From the IMG/VR virus record IMGVR_UViG_3300031772_000002, positions 62,001 to 126,000 of that record: a DNA stretch of 64,000 nt. One strand, written 5' to 3'. Positions 55,783-64,000 of this stretch are shown piece by piece; positions within the stretch are counted from its first letter, which is position 1; each line of letters opens with the position of its first letter. The position numbers and the translations under genes are program-made. The notes under the pieces are model-generated. The model was not told the origin of the DNA. It saw only the letters and a list, made by a program, of their open reading frames with translations, and made no database searches. This DNA comes from a virus.

Positions 55783-58700
55783 ATGACTGCACGATGGGAT
55801 TTATTAAATTCTGTTCCATACGCTTCAGATATATCAAATTTTTATTTTACATGTTATTGTGAATTTGAAGGTGAAATTTATTTTGGATCATATTTTTGGA
55901 ATAATAATTTTGCTACTGGAGATTATGGAACATTATATAAATTTAATATTGGTACAGAAATTATATCTGCAGTTTGTACTTTACCAATTGTAGAATTAAG
56001 TCCAGGAGATGGGGTTGGTCAATATTTAATAACATCATTAGTGGTTTTTAATAACAGATTATATTTAATGTCTGGAAGTGCAATTTATGGTAACGATCCT
56101 CAAGAATCAAAAATTCTTGGCACAAGATTATATATACTAAATTCAACTAAAGATGGAATAACAGAAGTTACAGATACTCCTCATGAAGTAGGAGAAAGAA
56201 AATTAATAGTTTTTGATGGAAATCTTTATTCAATTGATGTTTGGAGAAATTTGCCTGGAATGATTCCAGCCCCAGGAAGATTATATAAACTTGATGGATT
56301 TATATGGAATGTTGTAGCAACTTGGCCAGATTCTATTTGCTGGCCTGAAGATATAATTGTATTTGAAGATGAATTATATGTAATTGATAGCGCTAATTTA
56401 TATAAATGGAATGGAGTTGATGCTTTTATTTTTGTAGCAAACGCACCGTCATTTACTCCATTTGACGACTCAACTATATCTTATTTTAATATCTTACATT
56501 ATCCTAGAACAACTTTATCAATTAATAATTCAAGATTGTATGCCGGAGGAAATATACAAGATGAAGAAAATCCATTATATTTTTGGGGATCAATTGTAAA
56601 ATTAAATCTTGCTAAAGATTCTTTTGATATTGTTGGAATATATCCACTAACAAGTTCTTATAAAGAAGGATTTATATCAAGTGTTTTATATAGAAATGAA
56701 TTATTATTAGCAGGAACAGGGCAAGTAGGAACATATCCAGTTCCTGGTATTATTTATAAAGTTAATAATTTAGAAACTGGAATAGATTTTTCTTGTGATT
56801 TTAATAAATATAAATATGGAAATGTATTTGATCCTAATGATGAATGTAGAGATTGTTTTCCATTTATAAGAATAAACAAACTTGAATTTTTATATAAAAT
56901 AATATCTTCTCCAAGTGATGCAATTAAAAATATTCAATGTCTTAATAATACTATTTACATTGTTAATTTATATTCAGGACTAATGGCATATAGTTTTACT
57001 GAAGGTGCTGTAACTCCATTTACATTATTATACAATTCAACTAAACCAACCTATACTATAACTTATGATGGTAATGGCAATACTGGAGGAACTGTTCCAG
57101 TTGATTCAACCATTTATAAAGAAAAAGATATAGAAACTGTAACTGTTTTAGGAAATACAGGAAGTCTTGTTAAAGTTGGATATACTTTTATAGGTTGGAA
57201 CACAGCAGCGAATGGAAGTGGTACAAGTTATACTGGAGGAACTTTTTTTATAATTAGTTCAGCAAGTATAATACTTTATGCTCAATGGACTCTCAATGCT
57301 ACATATACTATAACTTACAACGGAAATCTTAATACAGGTGGATCTATACCAGTAGATTCAAATAATTATATATCAGGGGCCACGGCAACTGTTTTAGATA
57401 ATGTTAATGATTTAATCAGAACCGGTAGAAGTTTTGTTGGATGGAATACTGCGGCAAATGGAAGTGGAACAAATTATGCTCCCAGATCAACGTTTACTAT
57501 TTCAGCAAATTTATTACTTTACGCTAAATGGACATCCAGTACAACTTATACAGTAACCTATGTAGCTTATGTTCCAACCGGACCTATTACAGGATCAGTA
57601 CCAGTTGACAAAGTAAAATACACTTCTGGATCTACTGTAACGGTAATGAAAAATGTTGGAAATTTAGTTATATCAAATTCATCAATATTTATTGGATGGA
57701 GTAAAACTCCCACAGCATCTACTATTTATGCACCTGGAACAACTTTTGCTATAAGTTCCTCTAATGTTACACTTTATTCCCGTTTTATTACTAATGAAAA
57801 TTGGAATTCCTGGAGTGATGGAACTTATGTTTATGTAGCTGCTGGTTATCAAGGGTTGTATGCATTTGATGCCATTACAGGTGTAATGGTTGGATACGTA
57901 AATGCTGGTTATCCTAAAATTTATACAGTTTTTCATACTAATAGATGCACAGGAGTATGGAGTGATGGTGTAAATGTATTTACAGCAGATACTATATCAG
58001 GTGGATTTTCTGGAATAAGAGCTTGGTCAATAAATCCTCTTAACCCACCTTCTACATTTTTCAGTGTAGCTGGAAGTATCAATATATTAACAGGAGGCGG
58101 TGCAAATAATATAAGACCTTATGGATCTTATATTATCGCTTGTTGCTATACCGGATTATATGCTTATTCGTACAGTGCTGGAGTCTTTACTCCATTAGGA
58201 AGTATTGATCCTGGTGGAGAATCTTTAGATATATTTATATCACATCCTTATATTTTTGTTGCTAACGGTGCTGATGGAACAAGAGTGTATACTTTTAATG
58301 GAACTACTTTTATTCAAGTTGGATATCAGGCAAATGAAATTGGAGGCAATGCTTATAAAATATATTCAGATGGAACTAATGTTTTTGTTGCTGAAGGAAA
58401 TTCTTTAAGAGTATTTGAATTGGATTTTGTAGGCCCCAACTTAATCACTCCTATTGAAAGAATTTCAAATCCAGTAACTTATTATTCAGTAGCAGGTGAT
58501 GGAAATTGTATTTTTACAGGCAATGGAACTTTTTATATACCAGATCTATTAACTTATAAATTTATACCTGAAGAAAGAGTAATATTTCCTAATGTTGAAT
58601 CAGATCCTGAAAATGCAATGGTTGGAAGTCCAACATTTTCAATTTTATATAATCATCCATATTATTCTATTTTAACATTTAGTATACCTCAACCAATTTT

Positions 58701-59835
58701 AGAACCAAATTCATTAGTATTTGTACCTGAAGGAATTAATCCTGAAATTTATGAAGATGGTATTATATTACTTATGAAAATAGATGATTCAAATTGGTAT
58801 GTTAAGACTGAAAATATTACTTTTTTACCAACTGATATTGGGCCTGTTGAAATATATTCAATATGGCAATTTCCTACAAATCCTAAAAATAGAGCAGTAA
58901 TTTCTGAATTATTTTTATCTTTAGGTATTGATTATATAGAAAATTATTCTGGAAGAATTTTTAATGTTTATGGTACAGAATTTAGTACTATAGATTTAAC
59001 TGCAACATATTTAGATTCTGATACTATTTTACATTCCTGTTCAATTGAAACAGGATATTCAAATGTTCTAGCAACAATAACAATTCCTCCTGAAGCTTCA
59101 TTTGGAATTGGAACTTTAACATTAACAAATAGATTTAGTTCAAGTGATAACATTGAATTAACACTTTCCCCACTTATTATTGATTTCGTATTTTTATATT
59201 ATGATAGAATTTATGACATTTATGGATCTAAATTTGGAACTTCAGGATTAGTAGCAACTTATTTAGATTCAAATTCAATTTTACATTCATGTCAAATAAC
59301 TCCAGATTATTATGATTCTTATGCTCAAATAACTATTCCTCCTGAAGCATATATTGGAATTGGAACTTTAACATTAACAAATTCAGAAAACTCAAGCGAT
59401 AGTGAACCATTAGAACTTCCTAAATTTTTACATATAGAATCTGCAGATGTTGTTTCCGGTAGAACTTATGATATTGAAGGTGAATGGTTTGGAACTCACG
59501 ATCTGGTAGCACTATTTACAGATTCAAACAATGATGAATATCCATGTAGTATAAAGTCTGGATATATTGAAACTTATGCACAAATTACCATTCCATTAGA
59601 AGCTAAACATGGAGTTGGTTCTCTTAAATTAATAAACTCAGATTTAAGTGAAGATTCAATAGAAATTGAAATTATACCAATAATTTCTGGTAAAACTGTT
59701 TATAATACATTAACATATAATTATGGAACTGGTAATTTAAATTTTCATGAAACAGAAATTACTCAAGTTAATTGTAAAGAAAATACTAATCCAGAATTTA
59801 AAGATGAATCAATTGGAAGAAATCTTTTAGAATAG
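55783..59835 (+). CDS. multi-domain adhesin: beta-propellers, three Listeria-Bacteroides repeats, three TIG-like repeats
   Basis: The 1350-residue protein has a propeller-like N-terminus (about 1-420; GKLIVFDGNLYSID-type blades). Three Listeria-Bacteroides (InlB B / Flg_new) repeats follow at about 421-670, each with YTITYDGNGNTGG and FIGWNTAANGSG and closing L-Y-A-x-W. A second propeller-like part spans about 675-930. A segment related to the 49350 repeats (TFSILYNHPYYSILTFSIPQ) comes next. Near the C-terminus are three 85-residue TIG-like repeats (TYLDSDTILHSCSIETG, ATITIPPEASFGIGTLTLTN). Such mosaics are typical of adhesins. AGGA precedes the start. Confidence 0.7.
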   Translation: MTARWDLLNSVPYASDISNFYFTCYCEFEGEIYFGSYFWNNNFATGDYGTLYKFNIGTEIISAVCTLPIVELSPGDGVGQYLITSLVVFNNRLYLMSGSAIYGNDPQESKILGTRLYILNSTKDGITEVTDTPHEVGERKLIVFDGNLYSIDVWRNLPGMIPAPGRLYKLDGFIWNVVATWPDSICWPEDIIVFEDELYVIDSANLYKWNGVDAFIFVANAPSFTPFDDSTISYFNILHYPRTTLSINNSRLYAGGNIQDEENPLYFWGSIVKLNLAKDSFDIVGIYPLTSSYKEGFISSVLYRNELLLAGTGQVGTYPVPGIIYKVNNLETGIDFSCDFNKYKYGNVFDPNDECRDCFPFIRINKLEFLYKIISSPSDAIKNIQCLNNTIYIVNLYSGLMAYSFTEGAVTPFTLLYNSTKPTYTITYDGNGNTGGTVPVDSTIYKEKDIETVTVLGNTGSLVKVGYTFIGWNTAANGSGTSYTGGTFFIISSASIILYAQWTLNATYTITYNGNLNTGGSIPVDSNNYISGATATVLDNVNDLIRTGRSFVGWNTAANGSGTNYAPRSTFTISANLLLYAKWTSSTTYTVTYVAYVPTGPITGSVPVDKVKYTSGSTVTVMKNVGNLVISNSSIFIGWSKTPTASTIYAPGTTFAISSSNVTLYSRFITNENWNSWSDGTYVYVAAGYQGLYAFDAITGVMVGYVNAGYPKIYTVFHTNRCTGVWSDGVNVFTADTISGGFSGIRAWSINPLNPPSTFFSVAGSINILTGGGANNIRPYGSYIIACCYTGLYAYSYSAGVFTPLGSIDPGGESLDIFISHPYIFVANGADGTRVYTFNGTTFIQVGYQANEIGGNAYKIYSDGTNVFVAEGNSLRVFELDFVGPNLITPIERISNPVTYYSVAGDGNCIFTGNGTFYIPDLLTYKFIPEERVIFPNVESDPENAMVGSPTFSILYNHPYYSILTFSIPQPILEPNSLVFVPEGINPEIYEDGIILLMKIDDSNWYVKTENITFLPTDIGPVEIYSIWQFPTNPKNRAVISELFLSLGIDYIENYSGRIFNVYGTEFSTIDLTATYLDSDTILHSCSIETGYSNVLATITIPPEASFGIGTLTLTNRFSSSDNIELTLSPLIIDFVFLYYDRIYDIYGSKFGTSGLVATYLDSNSILHSCQITPDYYDSYAQITIPPEAYIGIGTLTLTNSENSSDSEPLELPKFLHIESADVVSGRTYDIEGEWFGTHDLVALFTDSNNDEYPCSIKSGYIETYAQITIPLEAKHGVGSLKLINSDLSEDSIEIEIIPIISGKTVYNTLTYNYGTGNLNFHETEITQVNCKENTNPEFKDESIGRNLLE

Positions 59836-59846
59836 TAAACTAAATT

Positions 59847-60284
59847 ATGGCAAAATTAACAAAATTATATACAACAAAAGATCATCTTACTTTAGGTGTA
59901 TGGGATGGTGCTGCTGAGTCATGCATGTGGTGTAATAATGATTTTTTAGTAATAGGTTGTGGTTGGAATATTGCTACTGAAAATTATGATTTAGGTATAT
60001 CAGTTTTTGCTATAAATTCAAATGGCTCATTAACTCTTAAATATCAAGACACTTCTTTACTTAAGGTAACAGCTTTATGCCATGATGGAAGATTTCTTTA
60101 TGTAGGTATTATAGATCCAAATTATTCTACATTCAATGAAGTTAAAATTTATAAATTAGAAGTAGATGGCTCATTAACTCTTAAAGATACTATTTTAATA
60201 ACTGATGGTTATGTTACAGGAATTAAAAGCGATGGAAGGTTTATTTATATAAGTACTACTTATGGAACTCCATGGGAAACTTAA
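59847..60284 (+). CDS. beta-propeller fragment 1
   Basis: The 145-residue product has blade-like repeats of about 45 residues (NGSLTLKYQDTSLLKVTALC, DGSLTLKDTILITDGYVTGI, DGRFIYIS). Its stop TAA (60282-60284) is followed in the same frame, four codons later, by the ATG of 60297-60749, whose first residues continue the blade pattern. No ribosome site is evident before 59847. It is either part of a larger propeller gene broken by a stop, or one chain of a multi-chain propeller. Confidence 0.55.
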   Translation: MAKLTKLYTTKDHLTLGVWDGAAESCMWCNNDFLVIGCGWNIATENYDLGISVFAINSNGSLTLKYQDTSLLKVTALCHDGRFLYVGIIDPNYSTFNEVKIYKLEVDGSLTLKDTILITDGYVTGIKSDGRFIYISTTYGTPWET

Positions 60285-60296
60285 TATAGGATTTTT

Positions 60297-60749
60297 ATGT
60301 CATTATTTTCATATGAAGTAGACGTCAATGGTACTCCAACTTATAAAGATAGTTTTACAATTGGAGGGAATGAGATAGGAACACAAAGTAATATAGCTTG
60401 TGATGAAAATTTTGTATATTTCATAGACGATCCTGATTTTTATCATAATGAAGGAACTCTTCGCGTTTTATCTGTAGATGAAAATGGATTGCCGACTCAA
60501 GTATATGAATTGTCAAGTATGTGGAATATTTGTTATAAAGTTTTTCGATTGGGAGATTTTCTTTATACATCTAACTATCTACAACATCCTACTTATAGAG
60601 AAGGTAGATTGTATAGATATAGTATATCAGTAGAAGGAGTATTAACATTACTTGACTATGTTGAAACTGGATTCGTTGTTAACGATATGTCTATTGATGA
60701 TGAAGGTGTAATTTATACAGCTCTTGATGGCGCTGCATCTTTTACTTAA
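60297..60749 (+). CDS. beta-propeller fragment 2
   Basis: The 150-residue product continues the repeats of fragment 1 (MSLFSYEVDVNGTPTYKDSF, DENGLPTQVYELSSM, YSISVEGVLTLLDYVETG). It is in the same frame as 59847-60284, separated by one TAA and four codons; a weak AGGA lies upstream. It ends at TAA within what looks like a blade (DDEGVIYTALDGAASFT). Confidence 0.55.
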   Translation: MSLFSYEVDVNGTPTYKDSFTIGGNEIGTQSNIACDENFVYFIDDPDFYHNEGTLRVLSVDENGLPTQVYELSSMWNICYKVFRLGDFLYTSNYLQHPTYREGRLYRYSISVEGVLTLLDYVETGFVVNDMSIDDEGVIYTALDGAASFT

Positions 60750-60765
60750 TTATTGGTAATAAATT

Positions 60766-61620
60766 ATGTCAGCTGGAATGAACTCTTTTCATATAGTTGA
60801 TGGTGTACTAACACTTCTTGATGAATATACAGAAGCCACTTCTCAATGGGGAACTTCTATTTGCGGGAATTCTAATTATGTATTTTTATCAGAATACGGT
60901 TATCCAGCTTATGACCCTGCTTATTATACTCAAGGATTGATTACTTATGGAGAATATAATATTTCATGCCTATGTTTTAATGAAGTTACTATGGAAAAAT
61001 CATTTCTTCCTAAACTAACTTCACCATTAGTAAATAATGGAGATAATAGTTTTGTTGAAAATATTGATTTGGATATAGTTGGTAATCCACGTATATTTAT
61101 GGGAGAAACTGTAGATATAGGTCCTTATGAAGTTCCATTACATATTTTTACATTAACTTCAGATAAATTACAATCAGTACATCAAAATATTTTAACTTTA
61201 GATGAAACTAATGAATTATTTATTTCACAAAATCCTATTATTATTTATAAAGATTTATGGAATCAATTCGACAATTTAACAGATAGAAAAGAATTTATTC
61301 GTGGAGCTAAAATAATATTAAAATTCAAAATTATAGATCCTCCTATAAAATTATTTAATGATAAAGAAGATATTTATTTAACTGAATTTGAAGCATATTT
61401 AGATGCAAAGAATTTATCTATTATATTTACTAAAACACAACAAAATTTAGGTTATTTTCTTAGTACAATATTTGATGACGGTCGTTATATTTTTAAGTTT
61501 GATGAATCAATACATAAATTGTATGTTTATATAAATTATACATATAACAAAGGTAAGTCAGGAAAAAACAATATTGTAAATGAAGTAAGAATTGGTGGAT
61601 CTTCAATTATTAATTGGTGA
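60766..61620 (+). CDS. beta-propeller fragment 3 plus C-terminal domain
   Basis: The 284-residue product begins MSAGMNSFHIVDGVLTLLDE, which completes a propeller blade, but in a different frame from fragment 2 with a stop codon between. From about residue 75 it has a different domain: LTSPLVNNGDNSFV and VDIGPYEVP, like the C-terminal blocks of the giant repeat protein, then a beta domain to residue 284. The three fragments therefore look like one ancestral gene. It may still form a functional fibre part. Confidence 0.55.
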   Translation: MSAGMNSFHIVDGVLTLLDEYTEATSQWGTSICGNSNYVFLSEYGYPAYDPAYYTQGLITYGEYNISCLCFNEVTMEKSFLPKLTSPLVNNGDNSFVENIDLDIVGNPRIFMGETVDIGPYEVPLHIFTLTSDKLQSVHQNILTLDETNELFISQNPIIIYKDLWNQFDNLTDRKEFIRGAKIILKFKIIDPPIKLFNDKEDIYLTEFEAYLDAKNLSIIFTKTQQNLGYFLSTIFDDGRYIFKFDESIHKLYVYINYTYNKGKSGKNNIVNEVRIGGSSIINW

Positions 61621-61624
61621 AAAA

Positions 61625-64000
61625 ATGAAAAGATTTATTAATCCAAAGCGTCAAACTATACATAATAAAGCAATTACTGACTTTACTAAAAATACTCATG
61701 TAATTACTTCTGGATTTGTCAAAGGATACTCATCAAATAAATTTTCATGGATTGCCGATTATTTGTTCAAACATAAAGGCAATGTTTCTATAAAACCTCA
61801 TACCTGTTATACGGGATTTTTTAGTGAACGTGATATCTTACAAAACGAATATGGAAATGTATTTGATTTATATAATCGATATCCTTTTTTAAGTGATTAT
61901 AATTATTCCATTTTTCCTAAAAATTATTTTGAATTATCTACAAAACAATATTTTAAAATAGGTCAAAAACTATCAGAATATGATACTATTGAATTTATAA
62001 ATTTTTCAAATATAGATGATCCAATTCCTGATGATTTAATTGTTGACTATTTACCAACTTATAACATATCGCATAACTATTACAGAGTTCCGGCTTTTTA
62101 TGCTCAAGGATATAAATTAGATCTCGATCAAGCTATTGAAGGAAATGATTTTAAAGATTGGACTTACTATTATCGTTATGTATTTACAAATAAATCTTTT
62201 ATAACTAATTACACCGTAAACGTTAATAATTTCATTATTACATTACTTGAATCTGAAGAAGATATTTATAAAATTTATAATGGTATGATTAATGAAACAA
62301 TGCAAGCAATATTTGAAGATCAAGATCCTGAAAGAATATTTAACTATAATGGATCACTTGATTCTGAATTTTTTTATTTTAACGAATCTTTAATGCATTG
62401 GTCAATTAACAATAATAATATAATGGCTGGAACGGAAAAATATTATCCATATTTTGGATTTGTACAAAAGTTTAATGAAAATATGGAATATATAATTGAT
62501 CCTTATGAATCACCATCTTTAGATTTATTCTTTCCAGAAGTTTGTAAAAATGGAGCCATTGAACCTTCTAAAATTATAATAAATTGGAATAACGAACAAA
62601 AAGGATCTCTGGCATATAATCCATGCATACATATGGGATTATTTAATGATCAATCTCGTATGGTATATAATGTATGTAAACATATGTTAAGAAGGATTGG
62701 CCCAGAAGATCCTGTAACATTAAAATCATTATTTGAACTTAAAAAGAATGGAGAATATACAACCGATATAATACTTTATGGCATTGACACTGAAACTGAA
62801 AGAAATAGAAGAAATTCTGCAGTTGTTACTACCGAACCTTATATGATAGCAAAGCCAATAGCAGATGGGCAATTTGTAAATATATCATTTATAAATTATA
62901 ACGGAACTCCTATTTGTAGAACTGAGGATATGGAATTTTTAAGAGATCCAGCTATTTACTTAAAAATAAAAGCATCTTCATCATTTTTTAAAGATTTAAA
63001 TTATTATTTATCTCTCAATGATTATAATACAGATATTATAAATACTATTTTTATAAAAAATCCACGAGCACATAGTTCAAATTTTAACTCTGCAGATGAA
63101 CATCATTCTTATGAAGACTTCGGATCTGATCCTTATTCACTCCTTATGCGTCAAGAATATTGTCTTGATGATTTTGTTTATGGATATATAGGAACAGAAT
63201 CTGAAGATAATGATAAAGGAATACATATTGAATTTTGGATTGATCCCGTTGGAAATCAAATATATAATTATAGCAATTCTAAAATAAAAGTAAATGGAGC
63301 AGGATTCTATTGCAATACAATTATTGATGGTGATAAAAAAATATTGCCTGAACATAACGAATATCTTGTTTTGTATTGTTCCAATTATTCTCCAACAAGT
63401 TCTCCTCATAAAAATGATAATACTCAAACTCCTATTCCAAATACATTAATTAAATTATTTACAGATTCTGAAACATCAATAATTTCAAAAATTTCTGAAA
63501 ATGAAAAATTTAAACCAATGATTAAACTTCCTGGAATCAACGGTTATATTAAAATATTAGAACAAAATAATCATTTTAAAATATCAAGAGCGTCGGACGG
63601 GGACTATGAAATAATTTATAATGTAGAATTTCCATTTTGTCCAGGATCGTATATTGAACGCCTTACTATGCGTTTCAATGATGATCATCCATATATACCA
63701 TTACAAGTATTATATAAAGCAAATTATATTAATGCAGGATCATGCAAATCAACGGTAGAAGAGGGAAGCACATACGATTCAACAAATGAACGATATGCTC
63801 CAATTGCTGATGATTGTTTTGTTCCTCATCAAATTTTTAGAAACCATCAATTTTCAATATACGGAAAAGATATTGATTTGGATAGTAATATAATAAGCAA
63901 TTCTTATTTCCCAGATTTAAGCGATATTGAAACATTCATACATCATGACGAAGATGCTTCTTATGTATTTCCATATGGAAAGCCCGAACCATCATATACA
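61625..64000 (+). CDS. large structural/fibre protein, cut by right window edge
   Basis: The frame starts at an ATG five bases after the preceding stop, within GGTGAAAAAATG, and stays open for 792 codons to the window end. It begins MKRFINPKRQTIHNKAITDF and is rich in Tyr, Asn, Phe and Ser, with alternating strand patterns (YYYRYVFTNKSFI) and few charged helices. No family was recognised. By position it belongs to the fibre/baseplate cluster; its full length is unknown. Confidence 0.6.
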   Translation, partial: MKRFINPKRQTIHNKAITDFTKNTHVITSGFVKGYSSNKFSWIADYLFKHKGNVSIKPHTCYTGFFSERDILQNEYGNVFDLYNRYPFLSDYNYSIFPKNYFELSTKQYFKIGQKLSEYDTIEFINFSNIDDPIPDDLIVDYLPTYNISHNYYRVPAFYAQGYKLDLDQAIEGNDFKDWTYYYRYVFTNKSFITNYTVNVNNFIITLLESEEDIYKIYNGMINETMQAIFEDQDPERIFNYNGSLDSEFFYFNESLMHWSINNNNIMAGTEKYYPYFGFVQKFNENMEYIIDPYESPSLDLFFPEVCKNGAIEPSKIIINWNNEQKGSLAYNPCIHMGLFNDQSRMVYNVCKHMLRRIGPEDPVTLKSLFELKKNGEYTTDIILYGIDTETERNRRNSAVVTTEPYMIAKPIADGQFVNISFINYNGTPICRTEDMEFLRDPAIYLKIKASSSFFKDLNYYLSLNDYNTDIINTIFIKNPRAHSSNFNSADEHHSYEDFGSDPYSLLMRQEYCLDDFVYGYIGTESEDNDKGIHIEFWIDPVGNQIYNYSNSKIKVNGAGFYCNTIIDGDKKILPEHNEYLVLYCSNYSPTSSPHKNDNTQTPIPNTLIKLFTDSETSIISKISENEKFKPMIKLPGINGYIKILEQNNHFKISRASDGDYEIIYNVEFPFCPGSYIERLTMRFNDDHPYIPLQVLYKANYINAGSCKSTVEEGSTYDSTNERYAPIADDCFVPHQIFRNHQFSIYGKDIDLDSNIISNSYFPDLSDIETFIHHDEDASYVFPYGKPEPSYT

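Overview
The window looks like part of the genome of a large, very AT-rich tailed bacteriophage, probably a myovirus with a complex baseplate. The case rests on gene content and order: a tail-assembly chaperone with a -1 frameshift site, a tape-measure-like protein, baseplate hub-, gp25- and gp6/J-like proteins, then more than 30 kb of fibre and adhesin genes, nearly all on one strand with small or overlapping gaps. The host is not identified. A membrane-anchored transglycosylase and a heptosyltransferase-like domain hint at a Gram-negative, and two prepilin-like genes hint at type IV pili. No rRNA, tRNA, CRISPR array, integrase or insertion sequence was seen.

Region 1 (1-9112, almost all minus strand) is an accessory block of small genes. 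It holds a Cys-cluster protein, a lytic transglycosylase, a DUF2958-like and a DUF5662-like protein, several Zn-ribbon proteins and many small unknowns. Set into it is a segment of visibly higher G+C (about 2805-4966) with a small acidic protein and two type IV prepilin-like genes. Minus-strand promoters of one layout (GTTATT, 13 nt, then TGGTATAAC or a close variant) precede five genes or gene groups here and at 12.4 kb, and two of them sit directly behind near-identical terminators.

Region 2 (9251-12351) begins the plus-strand tail module: the chaperone with slippery site CCCAAAA and its -1 extension, an XRE-type DNA-binding protein and three small proteins. A run of strong hairpins and a minus-strand membrane-protein gene follow.

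Region 3 (12564-30949) holds the tape-measure-like protein, two tail/baseplate proteins, a cassette of non-structural genes (metallopeptidase, sigma factor, LigD-like phosphoesterase-ligase and several small proteins) and then the baseplate wedge genes. At least eight of the cassette products carry a shared peptide of the form S-F-x-x-E-L-x-K-I-A, mostly at the N-terminus. This resembles in concept the capsid-targeting sequences of T4 internal proteins and could mark proteins for packaging or ejection (inference).

Region 4 (30961-64000) is the fibre and adhesin cluster: a fibre with nine 65-residue repeats, a methyltransferase and a two-domain glycosyltransferase, an RCC1 propeller/LamG protein, a TIM-barrel glycosidase-like protein, beta-helix fibres and a giant repeat protein split by an in-frame stop. 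A multi-domain protein with Listeria-Bacteroides and TIG-like repeats, a broken beta-propeller and a protein running off the right edge complete it. Several genes here and in the tagged cassette show decay or rearrangement, as expected of fast-evolving host-range and ejected-protein loci.
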